A DNA stretch of 5,040 nucleotides from an uncultured Saprospiraceae bacterium (GTDB lineage Bacteria > Bacteroidota > Bacteroidia > Chitinophagales > Saprospiraceae): assembly GCA_937959375.1 (NCBI GenBank), contig CALGLS010000074.1:1-5040 (forward strand), written 5' to 3'. The notes below the pieces were generated by a model, which worked only from the letters and a program-made list of their open reading frames with translations, made no database searches and was not told the DNA's origin. Below, in pieces: positions 1 to 5,040 of the stretch (position 1 is its first letter; each line of letters opens with the position of its first letter). The translations under genes and the position numbers were made by a program.

Positions 1-359
1 GTTTCCTATGAAAATCAAGAGTTTATGGTTCTCGCTAACAATTTTTTAATGAGTTTAGCGAGCTAACTGAATTCTAAAATTGGACGCGAGGTTCATAAAA
101 CATTGATTTGCAATTAAATGGAAATTTAAACATGCTCTTAAGTGATTGATTGGAAGGGAATTGCCTTTGGGCAAAACGCTTGGTTCAGCTAAAGATAGAG
201 TCAATTGACCTAAGTATTATGGTAATTTAGAGACAAATACCTTAAGTAAAGCTAATAGAAGAGGAATTGAGCTAAATCAATCGTTCTAAATGTCCGTTTG
301 ACTTGGTGTTTTGCCCTATAAATGATACTTTTACGGTTCATTCTAAATAATAACTATCC
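1..359. other. Upstream region of pdhB; no supportable gene
   Basis: AT-rich stretch in which I see no supportable protein or RNA gene; every frame on both strands is broken by stops. Visible structure: an 8-bp inverted repeat CTCGCTAA (31-38) / TTAGCGAG (55-62) with a 16-base loop; a small hairpin TTGCC (161-165) / GGCAA (170-174) with loop TTTG; a 10-bp palindrome GTCAATTGAC (200-209); CTTAAGT at both 137-143 and 241-247; and a long-range inverted pair GGGCAAAAC (169-177) / GTTTTGCCC (308-316). None of the hairpins is followed by a T-run, so they do not look like intrinsic terminators. The stretch is long for a Bacteroidota leader and may hold promoter or regulatory sites of pdhB. Confidence 0.6.
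303..333 (+). promoter_or_regulatory. Weak candidate promoter of pdhB
   Basis: TACTTTTA at 326-333 matches the Bacteroidota -7 consensus TAnnTTTG except for the last base, and TTG at 303-305 lies 20 bases upstream, one more than the usual 17-19. It would start transcription near 338-342, leaving a leader of about 20 bases before the ATG at 360. I saw no perfect TAnnTTTG element in 1-359. This is the best match by eye, not a strong one. Confidence 0.25.
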
Positions 360-1346
360 ATGGCAAGAGAAATTGCATTAAGAGATGCGCTTCGTGAAGC
401 AATGTCAGAAGAAATGCGTCGTGACGATTCTGTTTTCCTAATGGGAGAAGAAGTAGCAGAATACAACGGTGCCTATAAAGTAAGTAAAGGAATGCTCGAT
501 GAGTTTGGTGCTCGAAGAGTTATTGATACTCCTATCGCAGAATTAGGTTTTGCCGGTATCGGTGTTGGAGCTGCGATGAATGGTCTACGACCAATCATTG
601 AATTTATGACTTGGAACTTCGCGGTTTTAGCGTTTGACCAAATCGTAAACAATGCAGCAAAAACCTTATCTCAATCAGCAGGTGAATTTAATTGTCCTAT
701 CGTATTCCGTGGCCCTTCTGGAGCTGCTGGTCAGTTAGCACAACAGCATTCACAAACATTCGAAAGTTGGTTGGCAAACTGCCCTGGGCTTAAAGTGATT
801 TCTATTATAGATCCTTATGATGCCAAAGGTTTGTTAAAATCTGCGATCCGTGATGATGATCCGATTTGTTTCATGGAATCAGAAATCATGTATGGTCATA
901 CCGCAGAAGTTCCAGAAGAAGAATACCTAGTTCCTATCGGAAAAGCTAGAGTTCGTAAAGAAGGAACAGATGTAACTTTGGTGTCTTATAATAAGATGAT
1001 TCTTGTTGCAGAACAAGCTGCTGCTGAATTAGAAAAAGAAGGTATTTCTGCAGAAGTAATTGATCTAAGAACGATTCGTCCAATGGATCACAAAACGATT
1101 GTTGATTCTGTAAAGAAGACAAACCGTATCGTTGTAATTGATGAGTCTTGGCCATTTGCTGGAGTCTCTTCTGAAATCACCTATGTAGTGCAAAAGCAAG
1201 CCTTCGATTATTTGGACGCACCAGTTATTCGCGTAAATGCTGCTGATACTTCCTTGCCATATGCTGGTACTTTAGTAGATGCTTATATGCCGAATGTAAA
1301 GCATGTACTTGATGCTGTGAAGCAGGTGATGTATGTCCGTAAATAA
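360..1346 (+). CDS. pdhB: Pyruvate dehydrogenase complex E1 component, beta subunit
   Basis: This is the beta subunit of the thiamine-diphosphate-dependent E1 enzyme, which decarboxylates pyruvate and passes the acetyl group to the lipoyl E2 subunit, giving acetyl-CoA in the cytoplasm. The 328 residues match the family length of about 325. The N-terminal pyrimidine-binding domain covers roughly residues 4-180 and the transketolase C-terminal domain roughly 195-320. E61 in DTPIAELGFAGIGVG corresponds to the glutamate that contacts the ThDP aminopyrimidine, and H130 in QQHSQTFESW to the conserved active-site histidine. FRGPSGAAGQ (116-125) and EVIDLRTIRPMD (232-243) are further family signatures. 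The ATG at 360 begins MAREIALRDAL, the normal family N-terminus; no Shine-Dalgarno is visible. The gene stands alone, as pdhB often does in Bacteroidota, where pdhA and the E2 gene lie elsewhere. Branched-chain 2-oxoacid dehydrogenase E1 beta is the main alternative, but the sequence reads as the PDH type. Confidence 0.95.
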   Translation: MAREIALRDALREAMSEEMRRDDSVFLMGEEVAEYNGAYKVSKGMLDEFGARRVIDTPIAELGFAGIGVGAAMNGLRPIIEFMTWNFAVLAFDQIVNNAAKTLSQSAGEFNCPIVFRGPSGAAGQLAQQHSQTFESWLANCPGLKVISIIDPYDAKGLLKSAIRDDDPICFMESEIMYGHTAEVPEEEYLVPIGKARVRKEGTDVTLVSYNKMILVAEQAAAELEKEGISAEVIDLRTIRPMDHKTIVDSVKKTNRIVVIDESWPFAGVSSEITYVVQKQAFDYLDAPVIRVNAADTSLPYAGTLVDAYMPNVKHVLDAVKQVMYVRK

Positions 1347-1410
1347 TGCTTTGCTCAGCCGACGCAGCTCATGATTTTTACTTGAGTAGTATCATAAAAG
1401 CCTGCTAAAC

Positions 1411-1448
1411 AAAAAGCCCGCTAACGATTTTCCGTTAGCGGGCTTTTT
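1411..1448. terminator. Bidirectional intrinsic terminator between pdhB and ychF
   Basis: The arms 1411-1426 and 1433-1448 are perfectly complementary over 16 bp, with a GC-rich core (GCCCGCTAACG) and a 6-base loop (1427-1432). Five A's open the left arm and five T's close the right arm, so the hairpin ends in a U-run on both strands. It lies 64 bases after the pdhB stop and 16 bases after the ychF stop, as expected for a shared terminator of two converging genes. Confidence 0.93.
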
Positions 1449-1464
1449 AATAAGTGGGCAACAA

Positions 1465-2565
1465 TTAAACATTAAACAAGAAGTGCATAATATCACCATC
1501 AGCCACTACATATTCCTTTCCTTCTACACCCATTTTTCCAGCACTTTTTACTGCCTGTTCTGAACCAAGTTCAACGAAGTCATTATACTTGATAACCTCA
1601 GCACGGATAAAACCTTTTTCGAAATCAGTGTGAATAACACCGGCAGCGCCTGGAGCTTTTGTTCCAACTTCAATGGTCCAAGCACGAACTTCTTTTTCAC
1701 CAGCCGTAAAGTAGGTGATCAAGTTTAGAAGTTTGTAAGAAGAATGTATCAAGCGATTAACACCAGGTTCGTTTAATCCCATTTCTTGTAGGAATTCAAG
1801 ACGTTCCTCTTTGGTATCAAGTTCTGCAATGTCAGCTTCCATACCTGCACAAACGTAAATAACTTCTGCATTTTCAGGAGCTACCAATTCCTTGAAAGCT
1901 TTGGTGTGTTCGTTGCCGTCAATAGCAGAATCCTCATCTACATTGCAAACATATAAGATAGGCTTTGCAGTAAGCAAGTAAAGTTCTTGAATTAAAGCAA
2001 CTTCATCATCAGAGTCAGTTGGATAGCTTCTGGCAGGTTTACCAGCTTCCATATGTTCATACAAGCGGTTAGCCATATCCACTTTTGCCTGATCTTCTTT
2101 CTTACCTGCCTTCGCTTGTTTCTTTAATTTTTCAATTCGCTTTTCCATTGTTTCCAAATCTTTGAAAAGCAATTCCATGTCAATGGTTTCTTTATCTCGA
2201 ACCGGATTTATATCTCCATCAACGTGTACGATGTTGTCGTTAGCAAAGCAACGAACCACGTGTATGATCGCATCTACTTCACGGATATTTGCAAGAAATT
2301 GATTACCCAAGCCTTCACCTTTACTAGCACCTTTTATAAGGCCAGCAATATCTACAATCTCTATCGTAGTAGGTTGCACCTTTTGTGGATTTACCAATTC
2401 ACTAAGTTTGTCTATTCTAGCATCAGGAACGGTAATCATACCTACATTAGGTTCTTTGGTAGCAAAAGGGTAGTTTGCAGCCAAAGCTTTAGCAGATGTA
2501 AGCGCATTGAATAGAGTAGATTTACCTACATTTGGGAGACCAACAATTCCACATTTTAAAGCCAT
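1465..2565 (-). CDS. ychF: Redox-regulated ribosome-associated ATPase YchF (Obg family, OLA1 type)
   Basis: YchF is a universally conserved P-loop protein of the TRAFAC/Obg family that prefers ATP to GTP, binds ribosomes and is linked to oxidative-stress responses. The 366 residues match the E. coli length of 363. The Walker A/G1 motif is GLPNVGKST (9-17), G3 is DIAGLIKGAS (72-81), and the G4 position reads NVDE (208-211) instead of the GTPase NKxD, the hallmark of ATP specificity in this family. A charged helical arm (about 128-165) is the coiled-coil insertion. The C-terminal TGS domain covers about 281-364, with conserved APGAAGVIHTDFEKGFI (304-320) and the terminal HFLFNV. The ATG start gives the usual MALKCGIVGLPNVGKST. 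The gene is monocistronic, converges on pdhB and diverges from acpH. All key motifs are intact. Confidence 0.97.
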   Translation of the reverse strand: MALKCGIVGLPNVGKSTLFNALTSAKALAANYPFATKEPNVGMITVPDARIDKLSELVNPQKVQPTTIEIVDIAGLIKGASKGEGLGNQFLANIREVDAIIHVVRCFANDNIVHVDGDINPVRDKETIDMELLFKDLETMEKRIEKLKKQAKAGKKEDQAKVDMANRLYEHMEAGKPARSYPTDSDDEVALIQELYLLTAKPILYVCNVDEDSAIDGNEHTKAFKELVAPENAEVIYVCAGMEADIAELDTKEERLEFLQEMGLNEPGVNRLIHSSYKLLNLITYFTAGEKEVRAWTIEVGTKAPGAAGVIHTDFEKGFIRAEVIKYNDFVELGSEQAVKSAGKMGVEGKEYVVADGDIMHFLFNV

Positions 2566-2612
2566 AATTAATTTCTCTGTGTTATTTTAAACAATTTCTA
2601 TTTAATCGAGCG

Positions 2613-2620
2613 CAAAGGTA
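2613..2620 (-). promoter_or_regulatory. Candidate -7 element of the ychF promoter
   Basis: On the minus strand this reads TACCTTTG, a perfect match to the Bacteroidota -7 consensus TAnnTTTG. It lies 47 bases upstream of the ychF ATG, implying a leader of about 40 bases. No TTG sits 17-19 bases further upstream, so the -33 half is weak or degenerate. Confidence 0.55.
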
Positions 2621-2665
2621 GCTTTTTAAGATAGAAGTTGCTTAAAAATAATACACAATAGTTCC

Positions 2666-2788
2666 AGTTAAATCATTGCTCCCGTAGAACTTTAGCTATT
2701 TTTACTCCCATAGCTATGGCTATGAAAATAAAAATAAGCTTCGTCTACAGAAACAAGCCCGTCTGGCCAGCCGGACAGGCATTTAACT
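2666..2788. repeat. Compound inverted-repeat element, three-way-junction fold
   Basis: The outer arms AGTTAAAT (2666-2673) and ATTTAACT (2781-2788) are exact inverted repeats. They enclose two hairpins placed back to back. Arm I (2676-2756) pairs 2676-2688 with 2744-2756, AGCT (2694-2697) with AGCT (2737-2740), ATTTTTA (2698-2704) with TAAAAAT (2729-2735), and CATAGC (2709-2714) with GCTATG (2719-2724), around loop TATG. Arm II (2757-2780) is a GC-rich hairpin around TGGCCA. Only two bases (2674-2675) are unpaired at the junction. Seven C-A mismatches on the plus strand become G-U wobbles in a minus-strand RNA, against one change the other way. No open reading frame and no clear target-site duplication is seen. 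It lies upstream of both flanking genes' candidate promoters, so neither should transcribe it. A REP/MITE-like interspersed element is the likeliest explanation; a structured RNA is the alternative. Confidence 0.7.
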
Positions 2789-2820
2789 TCACTTTCTGTG
2801 AATATTCTTAAACAACTTCA

Positions 2821-2840
2821 TAGCTTTGTAAATACTTTTG
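2821..2840 (+). promoter_or_regulatory. Tandem -7 elements upstream of acpH
   Basis: Two perfect TAnnTTTG matches stand in tandem: TAGCTTTG (2821-2828) and TACTTTTG (2833-2840), their starts 12 bases apart. The second ends 14 bases before the acpH ATG, the first 26 bases before it. Neither has an exact TTG at 17-19 bases; GTG at 2798-2800 is 20 bases upstream of the first. The short leader leaves little room for a Shine-Dalgarno, which is normal in this phylum. Which element is used cannot be told from sequence. Confidence 0.5.
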
Positions 2841-2854
2841 TAATATAAACTTCA

Positions 2855-3439
2855 ATGAATTTTTTAGCGCACTTATTTCTTTCCGGTGAAAATGAAGATA
2901 TCATCGTAGGCAACATGATTGCTGACTTCATCCGTAATAAGGAGGTGGCTAATTATAGCACTGCCGTGCAAAAAGGTATTACCATTCACCGTTTCATTGA
3001 TCGTTACACCGATAATCATCCTGAAGTACGGAAAGGAACCCATCGCTTACAACCACATCATCATAAGTATGCGCCCGTAGTTATTGATCTTTTCTATGAT
3101 CACCTGTTGGTTCACAATTGGGAACGCTACTCAAATGAGACGATTGAGAACTTTAGTGATAAGATGTACGGAGTTTTGGAAAAAAGGATGGAAGAAATGC
3201 CTGAAAAGTTGAAAAGACGCCTGCCAAATATGATTGCCTCTGATTGGCTGCCCAAATACGGGACAGACAAAGGAATGCAGAAGGTACTAGAAATAATGGA
3301 TCAGCGGACCAAATTCCCTTCTGACTTTGCCTCAGGAATAGAGCACCTAAAGGCTGATTTTGCACGCTACAATGAGGAATTTAATAGCTTTTTCCCTGAG
3401 ATGATCACCACTGTGAATGAAATGCTCCTAGCAGAGTGA
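2855..3439 (+). CDS. acpH: Acyl carrier protein phosphodiesterase (AcpH family, DUF479)
   Basis: AcpH hydrolyses the phosphodiester link between 4'-phosphopantetheine and the acceptor serine of acyl carrier protein, turning holo-ACP back into apo-ACP in the cytoplasm; the E. coli enzyme is a metal-dependent, largely helical protein related to HD phosphohydrolases. The 194 residues match the E. coli length of 193. Family signatures run in order: MNFLAHLFLS (1-10), GNMIADFI (19-26), HRFIDRYTDNHPEV (45-58), YAPVVIDLFYDHLL (72-85) and W89. D24, H45, D49, H55, D78, D82 and H83 are likely metal or catalytic residues by analogy with the family. The ATG at 2855 gives the canonical MNFLAHL start. The gene is monocistronic, diverges from ychF and converges on porT. 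Bacteroidota members are assigned by similarity only, so the exact substrate is inferred. Confidence 0.88.
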   Translation: MNFLAHLFLSGENEDIIVGNMIADFIRNKEVANYSTAVQKGITIHRFIDRYTDNHPEVRKGTHRLQPHHHKYAPVVIDLFYDHLLVHNWERYSNETIENFSDKMYGVLEKRMEEMPEKLKRRLPNMIASDWLPKYGTDKGMQKVLEIMDQRTKFPSDFASGIEHLKADFARYNEEFNSFFPEMITTVNEMLLAE

Positions 3440-3543
3440 TAGTCTGAGCTGAACTCAGAAAGGTCAAACTATTCTAGACAATAAGCAGATCAAGGTTTAC
3501 GGACCCCGGAGGGTGTCGAACCCAGAAAAACAAGAGAAATAAT
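3440..3543. other. Gap between converging acpH and porT with small hairpins, no clear terminator
   Basis: A 6-bp hairpin TCTGAG (3443-3448) / CTCAGA (3454-3459) follows the acpH stop by four bases. A GC-rich patch at 3501-3523 contains ACCC (3503-3506), GGGT (3511-3514) and ACCC (3520-3523), so GGGT can pair with either neighbour. Neither structure is followed by a clear T-run on either strand, so no standard intrinsic terminator is evident for acpH or for the ubiE-porT transcript. No open frame with a start codon is seen. Confidence 0.5.
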
Positions 3544-4287
3544 TTACCCCTCAAAATGCAGACTAATCGTCAGCGCACGAGAAAGCACCTTCTCAATTAC
3601 ATTAGATTGATCCAGATTATTATCAAAAATAAGGATGTTACTTATCCCGTGTGAAACCTTGATTTCTGGAGAAAAGATAAAGTAAGGGAAAAAGAACTGT
3701 ACCCCCGCACCATATTCAAATGCAAAATCAGTTGGAGCTATTTTAACCAACTCATCAGCCTGTCGCGTTCTAGAATCAGAAGCCACATCAAAGGAATATT
3801 TGACACCAGCAATCATAAATAAGCGGATATCATTATAAGGAGCAGATTTATATCGGATATGGAAGGGTAGTTCTACAAATACCGATTCGATCTTTCGATT
3901 ATAAGCAGGTCTGAAATCTCTTGGCGCAGAATAACCAATATTACGCTCAGCAAAGGATAGGGTAGGAAGGAATCTGAAATCAAAGTAATCACCAATTTTA
4001 AGGTTACTAACAATTCCTAAGTTAAACCCTGGCCCAGTTACAGACTTAGCCGAACTGATGCTGTCATTTAAAATGAACTGACTAGAATGAAAAACCTTAA
4101 AGTTAGATGAATTGTAACCCAAGGTTATACCAAAGTAGTATGGTTTAGCTTGAAACTCAAGAAAATTGTAATTTCCTTTAGATGTTTGAGCCTCTAAGTT
4201 ATTAGAAACGAAAAAGGCCAAAATAGCGATAATCGCTATTTTTGTGATGTGTAGATGGAACAGATTCCTAGTGTTAGTGCCTTGCAT
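3544..4287 (-). CDS. porT: PorT-like outer-membrane beta-barrel protein of the type IX secretion/gliding machinery
   Basis: PorT is needed for type IX secretion in Porphyromonas gingivalis and for gliding and secretion in Flavobacterium (SprT); its exact mechanical role is unsettled. The 247 residues are close to the family length. A signal peptide is visible: residues 1-16 form an unusually long N-region, then a hydrophobic core IAIIAILAFFV (17-27) and a likely signal peptidase site after LEA (31-33), before Q34. The mature part reads as alternating amphipathic beta-strands, with YYFGITLGYNSSNF (50-63), GPGFNLGIVSNLKIGDYFDF (85-104), RFLPTLSFAERNIGY (105-119) and a C-terminal barrel strand ending TISLHFEG. 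The ATG at 4287 lies inside ubiE, giving a 52-base overlap; no later ATG precedes the signal peptide core. With no promoter visible, it is probably cotranscribed, perhaps translationally coupled, with ubiE. The ubiE-porT order is, as far as I recall, common in Bacteroidota. A generic PorT-fold barrel protein is the alternative. Confidence 0.85.
   Translation of the reverse strand: MQGTNTRNLFHLHITKIAIIAILAFFVSNNLEAQTSKGNYNFLEFQAKPYYFGITLGYNSSNFKVFHSSQFILNDSISSAKSVTGPGFNLGIVSNLKIGDYFDFRFLPTLSFAERNIGYSAPRDFRPAYNRKIESVFVELPFHIRYKSAPYNDIRLFMIAGVKYSFDVASDSRTRQADELVKIAPTDFAFEYGAGVQFFFPYFIFSPEIKVSHGISNILIFDNNLDQSNVIEKVLSRALTISLHFEG
4220..4242. repeat. 23-base palindrome in the ubiE/porT overlap
   Basis: The arms 4220-4230 and 4232-4242 are perfectly complementary over 11 bp around a single central A (4231); the core reads ATAGCGAT / ATCGCTAT. 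It contains the ubiE stop codon (4236-4238) and encodes part of the porT signal-peptide core (about KIAIIAIL). In RNA it could form a 10-bp hairpin with a 3-base loop, about 45 bases after the porT start codon. Confidence 0.8.
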
Positions 4288-4967
4288 TTGTTGTTATTAA
4301 ATCCGGTTTTCTGTAATATGTTCACCAGCTTTTCGCCATCAGGGAATACCTGTACAGAACGATAAAGGTAGTCGTAAGCTTTTGGGTCTTTCGAAGTAAT
4401 TCTGCCAATGACTGGCAAAATGTACTTAAAGTAGAAATTGAAACCCTGTTTGAACGGGAACATAGTAGGTTTTGAAAATTCAAGAATAACCATTTTGCCA
4501 CCAGGCTTAAGTACTCTTTTCATCTCTCCCAATCCCTTTTCTAAGTTTTCAAAGTTTCTGACTCCAAATGCAACGGTTACAGCATCAAAGCTATTGTCTT
4601 CGAATGGTAAATTCTCTGAGTCACCGTGCATTAGTTCTATTGCCTTTTCCATGCCATTTTTGCCGATCTTTTTGTGGCCGACCTGTAGCATTTCTTTAGA
4701 AATGTCTAATCCGATGATTTTTTCAGGCTGAATTCGCTTCATCATCATGATGGGAAGGTCTGCTGTACCGGTAGCAACATCCAATATTTGCTTGTGTTCA
4801 ACGCCTTTCAGCTCATCAATTGCTTTTTTACGCCAGCTAATATCAATTCCTAATGATAAGAAGTGATTAAGAAAGTCGTAATACGGAGCAATAGAGTCAA
4901 ACATCTTTGATACCTGAGTCTTTTTGCCTTCTCCGTCTTTTGAGTATGGTTTTACTGATTTTTCCAA
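4236..4967 (-). CDS. ubiE: Demethylmenaquinone methyltransferase (UbiE/MenG family)
   Basis: This SAM-dependent C-methyltransferase carries out the last step of menaquinone synthesis, demethylmenaquinol to menaquinol; Bacteroidota use menaquinone, so the ubiquinone role of E. coli UbiE is unlikely here. The 243 residues fit the family. Visible signatures are YDFLNHFLSLGIDISW (30-45), SAM-binding motif I LDVATGTAD (62-70), the acidic residue of GLDIS (86-90), GDSENLPF (115-122), FGVRNFENL (134-142), RVLKPGGKMVILEFSKP (151-167) and the C-terminal LTLGICSIYT (231-240). The start is TTG at 4967, not ATG: it gives MEKSVKPY, matching the family N-terminus, and an in-frame TAA lies 12 bases upstream. 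The first in-frame ATG is residue 22, which would remove conserved N-terminal sequence. An out-of-frame ATG at 4984 opens a 10-codon frame that overlaps the start. It is the first gene of a probable ubiE-porT operon. Confidence 0.94.
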   Translation of the reverse strand: MEKSVKPYSKDGEGKKTQVSKMFDSIAPYYDFLNHFLSLGIDISWRKKAIDELKGVEHKQILDVATGTADLPIMMMKRIQPEKIIGLDISKEMLQVGHKKIGKNGMEKAIELMHGDSENLPFEDNSFDAVTVAFGVRNFENLEKGLGEMKRVLKPGGKMVILEFSKPTMFPFKQGFNFYFKYILPVIGRITSKDPKAYDYLYRSVQVFPDGEKLVNILQKTGFNNNKCKALTLGICSIYTSQK

Positions 4968-4984
4968 TTTGATAGTTTAGTCAT
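4952..4984 (-). other. Ten-codon upstream reading frame overlapping the ubiE start
   Basis: The frame runs from ATG (4984-4982) to TAA (4954-4952) and encodes MTKLSNWKNQ. It begins 17 bases before the TTG start of ubiE and ends 15 bases inside it, in another frame. It could be a leader peptide that modulates ubiE translation, chance, or the true N-terminus split from ubiE by a one-base deletion. Sequence alone does not decide. Confidence 0.3.
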
Positions 4985-5000
4985 TAAGACAATTAGGCCG

Positions 5001-5029
5001 CAAAGATAGTTTAAAAAAATCAGGATCAA
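5001..5029 (-). promoter_or_regulatory. Bacteroidota-type promoter of ubiE-porT
   Basis: On the minus strand TTG (5029-5027) is followed after 18 bases by TATCTTTG (5008-5001). This is an exact match to the Bacteroidota consensus TTG-N17-19-TAnnTTTG. Transcription would start near 4995, giving a leader of about 28 bases before the TTG start of ubiE and placing the upstream ATG at 4984 inside the mRNA. It is the best promoter match in the window and should drive both ubiE and porT. Confidence 0.75.
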
Positions 5030-5040
5030 TTATTAAAAAT

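Noticed and set aside
8..49. Short plus-strand frame MKIKSLWFSLTIF that resembles the start of a signal peptide
   Set aside because: It stops after 13 codons with no continuing frame that I can join to it, so it is neither a supportable gene nor a demonstrable pseudogene.
1..66. Open plus-strand frame of 21 codons ending in TAA at 64-66, possibly the tail of an upstream gene
   Set aside because: Too short to show a family signature, and a run of this length is expected by chance in AT-rich DNA; sequence left of the window would decide it.
946..1155. Minus-strand open frame of 69 codons inside pdhB
   Set aside because: Low-complexity Leu/Gln-rich translation antisense to a strongly conserved gene; it is a shadow of pdhB codon use.
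2224..2514. Plus-strand open frame of 96 codons inside ychF
   Set aside because: Antisense to the conserved G domain of ychF, with no recognisable domain of its own.
2708..2719. CCATAGCTATGG as a 12-bp operator palindrome
   Set aside because: It is the tip of the larger arm I hairpin, so an independent operator is not needed to explain it.
3153..3365. Minus-strand open frame of 70 codons inside acpH
   Set aside because: Antisense to an intact conserved gene and without domain signature or promoter.
3501..3530. Possible tRNA 3' half on the minus strand (T-arm-like GGGTTCGACACCC)
   Set aside because: Only three T-stem pairs form, and no acceptor, anticodon or D arm can be found nearby.
4438..4731. 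Plus-strand open frame of 97 codons inside ubiE
   Set aside because: Antisense to the SAM-binding core of ubiE, with no family resemblance.
4236..4904. ubiE starting at the first in-frame ATG (residue 22)
   Set aside because: It would delete the conserved VKPY and KKTQVSK N-terminal segment, so the TTG start at 4967 is preferred.

Overview
The window is chromosomal DNA from a member of the Bacteroidota, probably a Cytophagales or Flavobacteriales-type organism. Three things point there. A PorT-like protein of the type IX secretion system lies directly behind a menaquinone-type UbiE methyltransferase. Several start regions carry the Bacteroidota -7 promoter element TAnnTTTG. Shine-Dalgarno sequences are weak or absent. 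The rank below phylum is inference. All five protein genes are ordinary housekeeping or envelope genes; no prophage, CRISPR array, transposase, rRNA or tRNA is visible.

Layout, left to right. 1-359 is an AT-rich stretch without a supportable gene; it is the upstream region of pdhB and has several small inverted and direct repeats. 360-1346 (+) is pdhB, the pyruvate dehydrogenase E1 beta subunit, standing alone without E1 alpha, E2 or E3. It converges on ychF (1465-2565, -), and a near-perfect bidirectional hairpin terminator (1411-1448) sits between them. 2566-2854 separates the divergent ychF and acpH genes. Each gene has a TAnnTTTG element near its start, and between them lies an elaborate compound inverted repeat (2666-2788) that folds on paper as a three-way junction. 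2855-3439 (+) is an acyl-carrier-protein phosphodiesterase of the AcpH family. It converges on a minus-strand pair, ubiE (4236-4967) followed by porT (3544-4287). These two overlap by 52 bases and should share one transcript from a good promoter at 5001-5029.

How the genes fit together: PdhB feeds acetyl-CoA into central metabolism; AcpH acts on the acyl carrier protein of fatty acid synthesis; UbiE makes menaquinone for respiration; PorT belongs to the outer-membrane secretion and gliding machinery; YchF is a ribosome-associated ATPase. They are neighbours rather than one pathway.

The points most worth a second look are the three-way-junction repeat between ychF and acpH, the TTG start of ubiE overlapped by a 10-codon ATG reading frame, and the 23-base palindrome in the ubiE/porT overlap. 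I see no convincing undescribed multi-gene system here.
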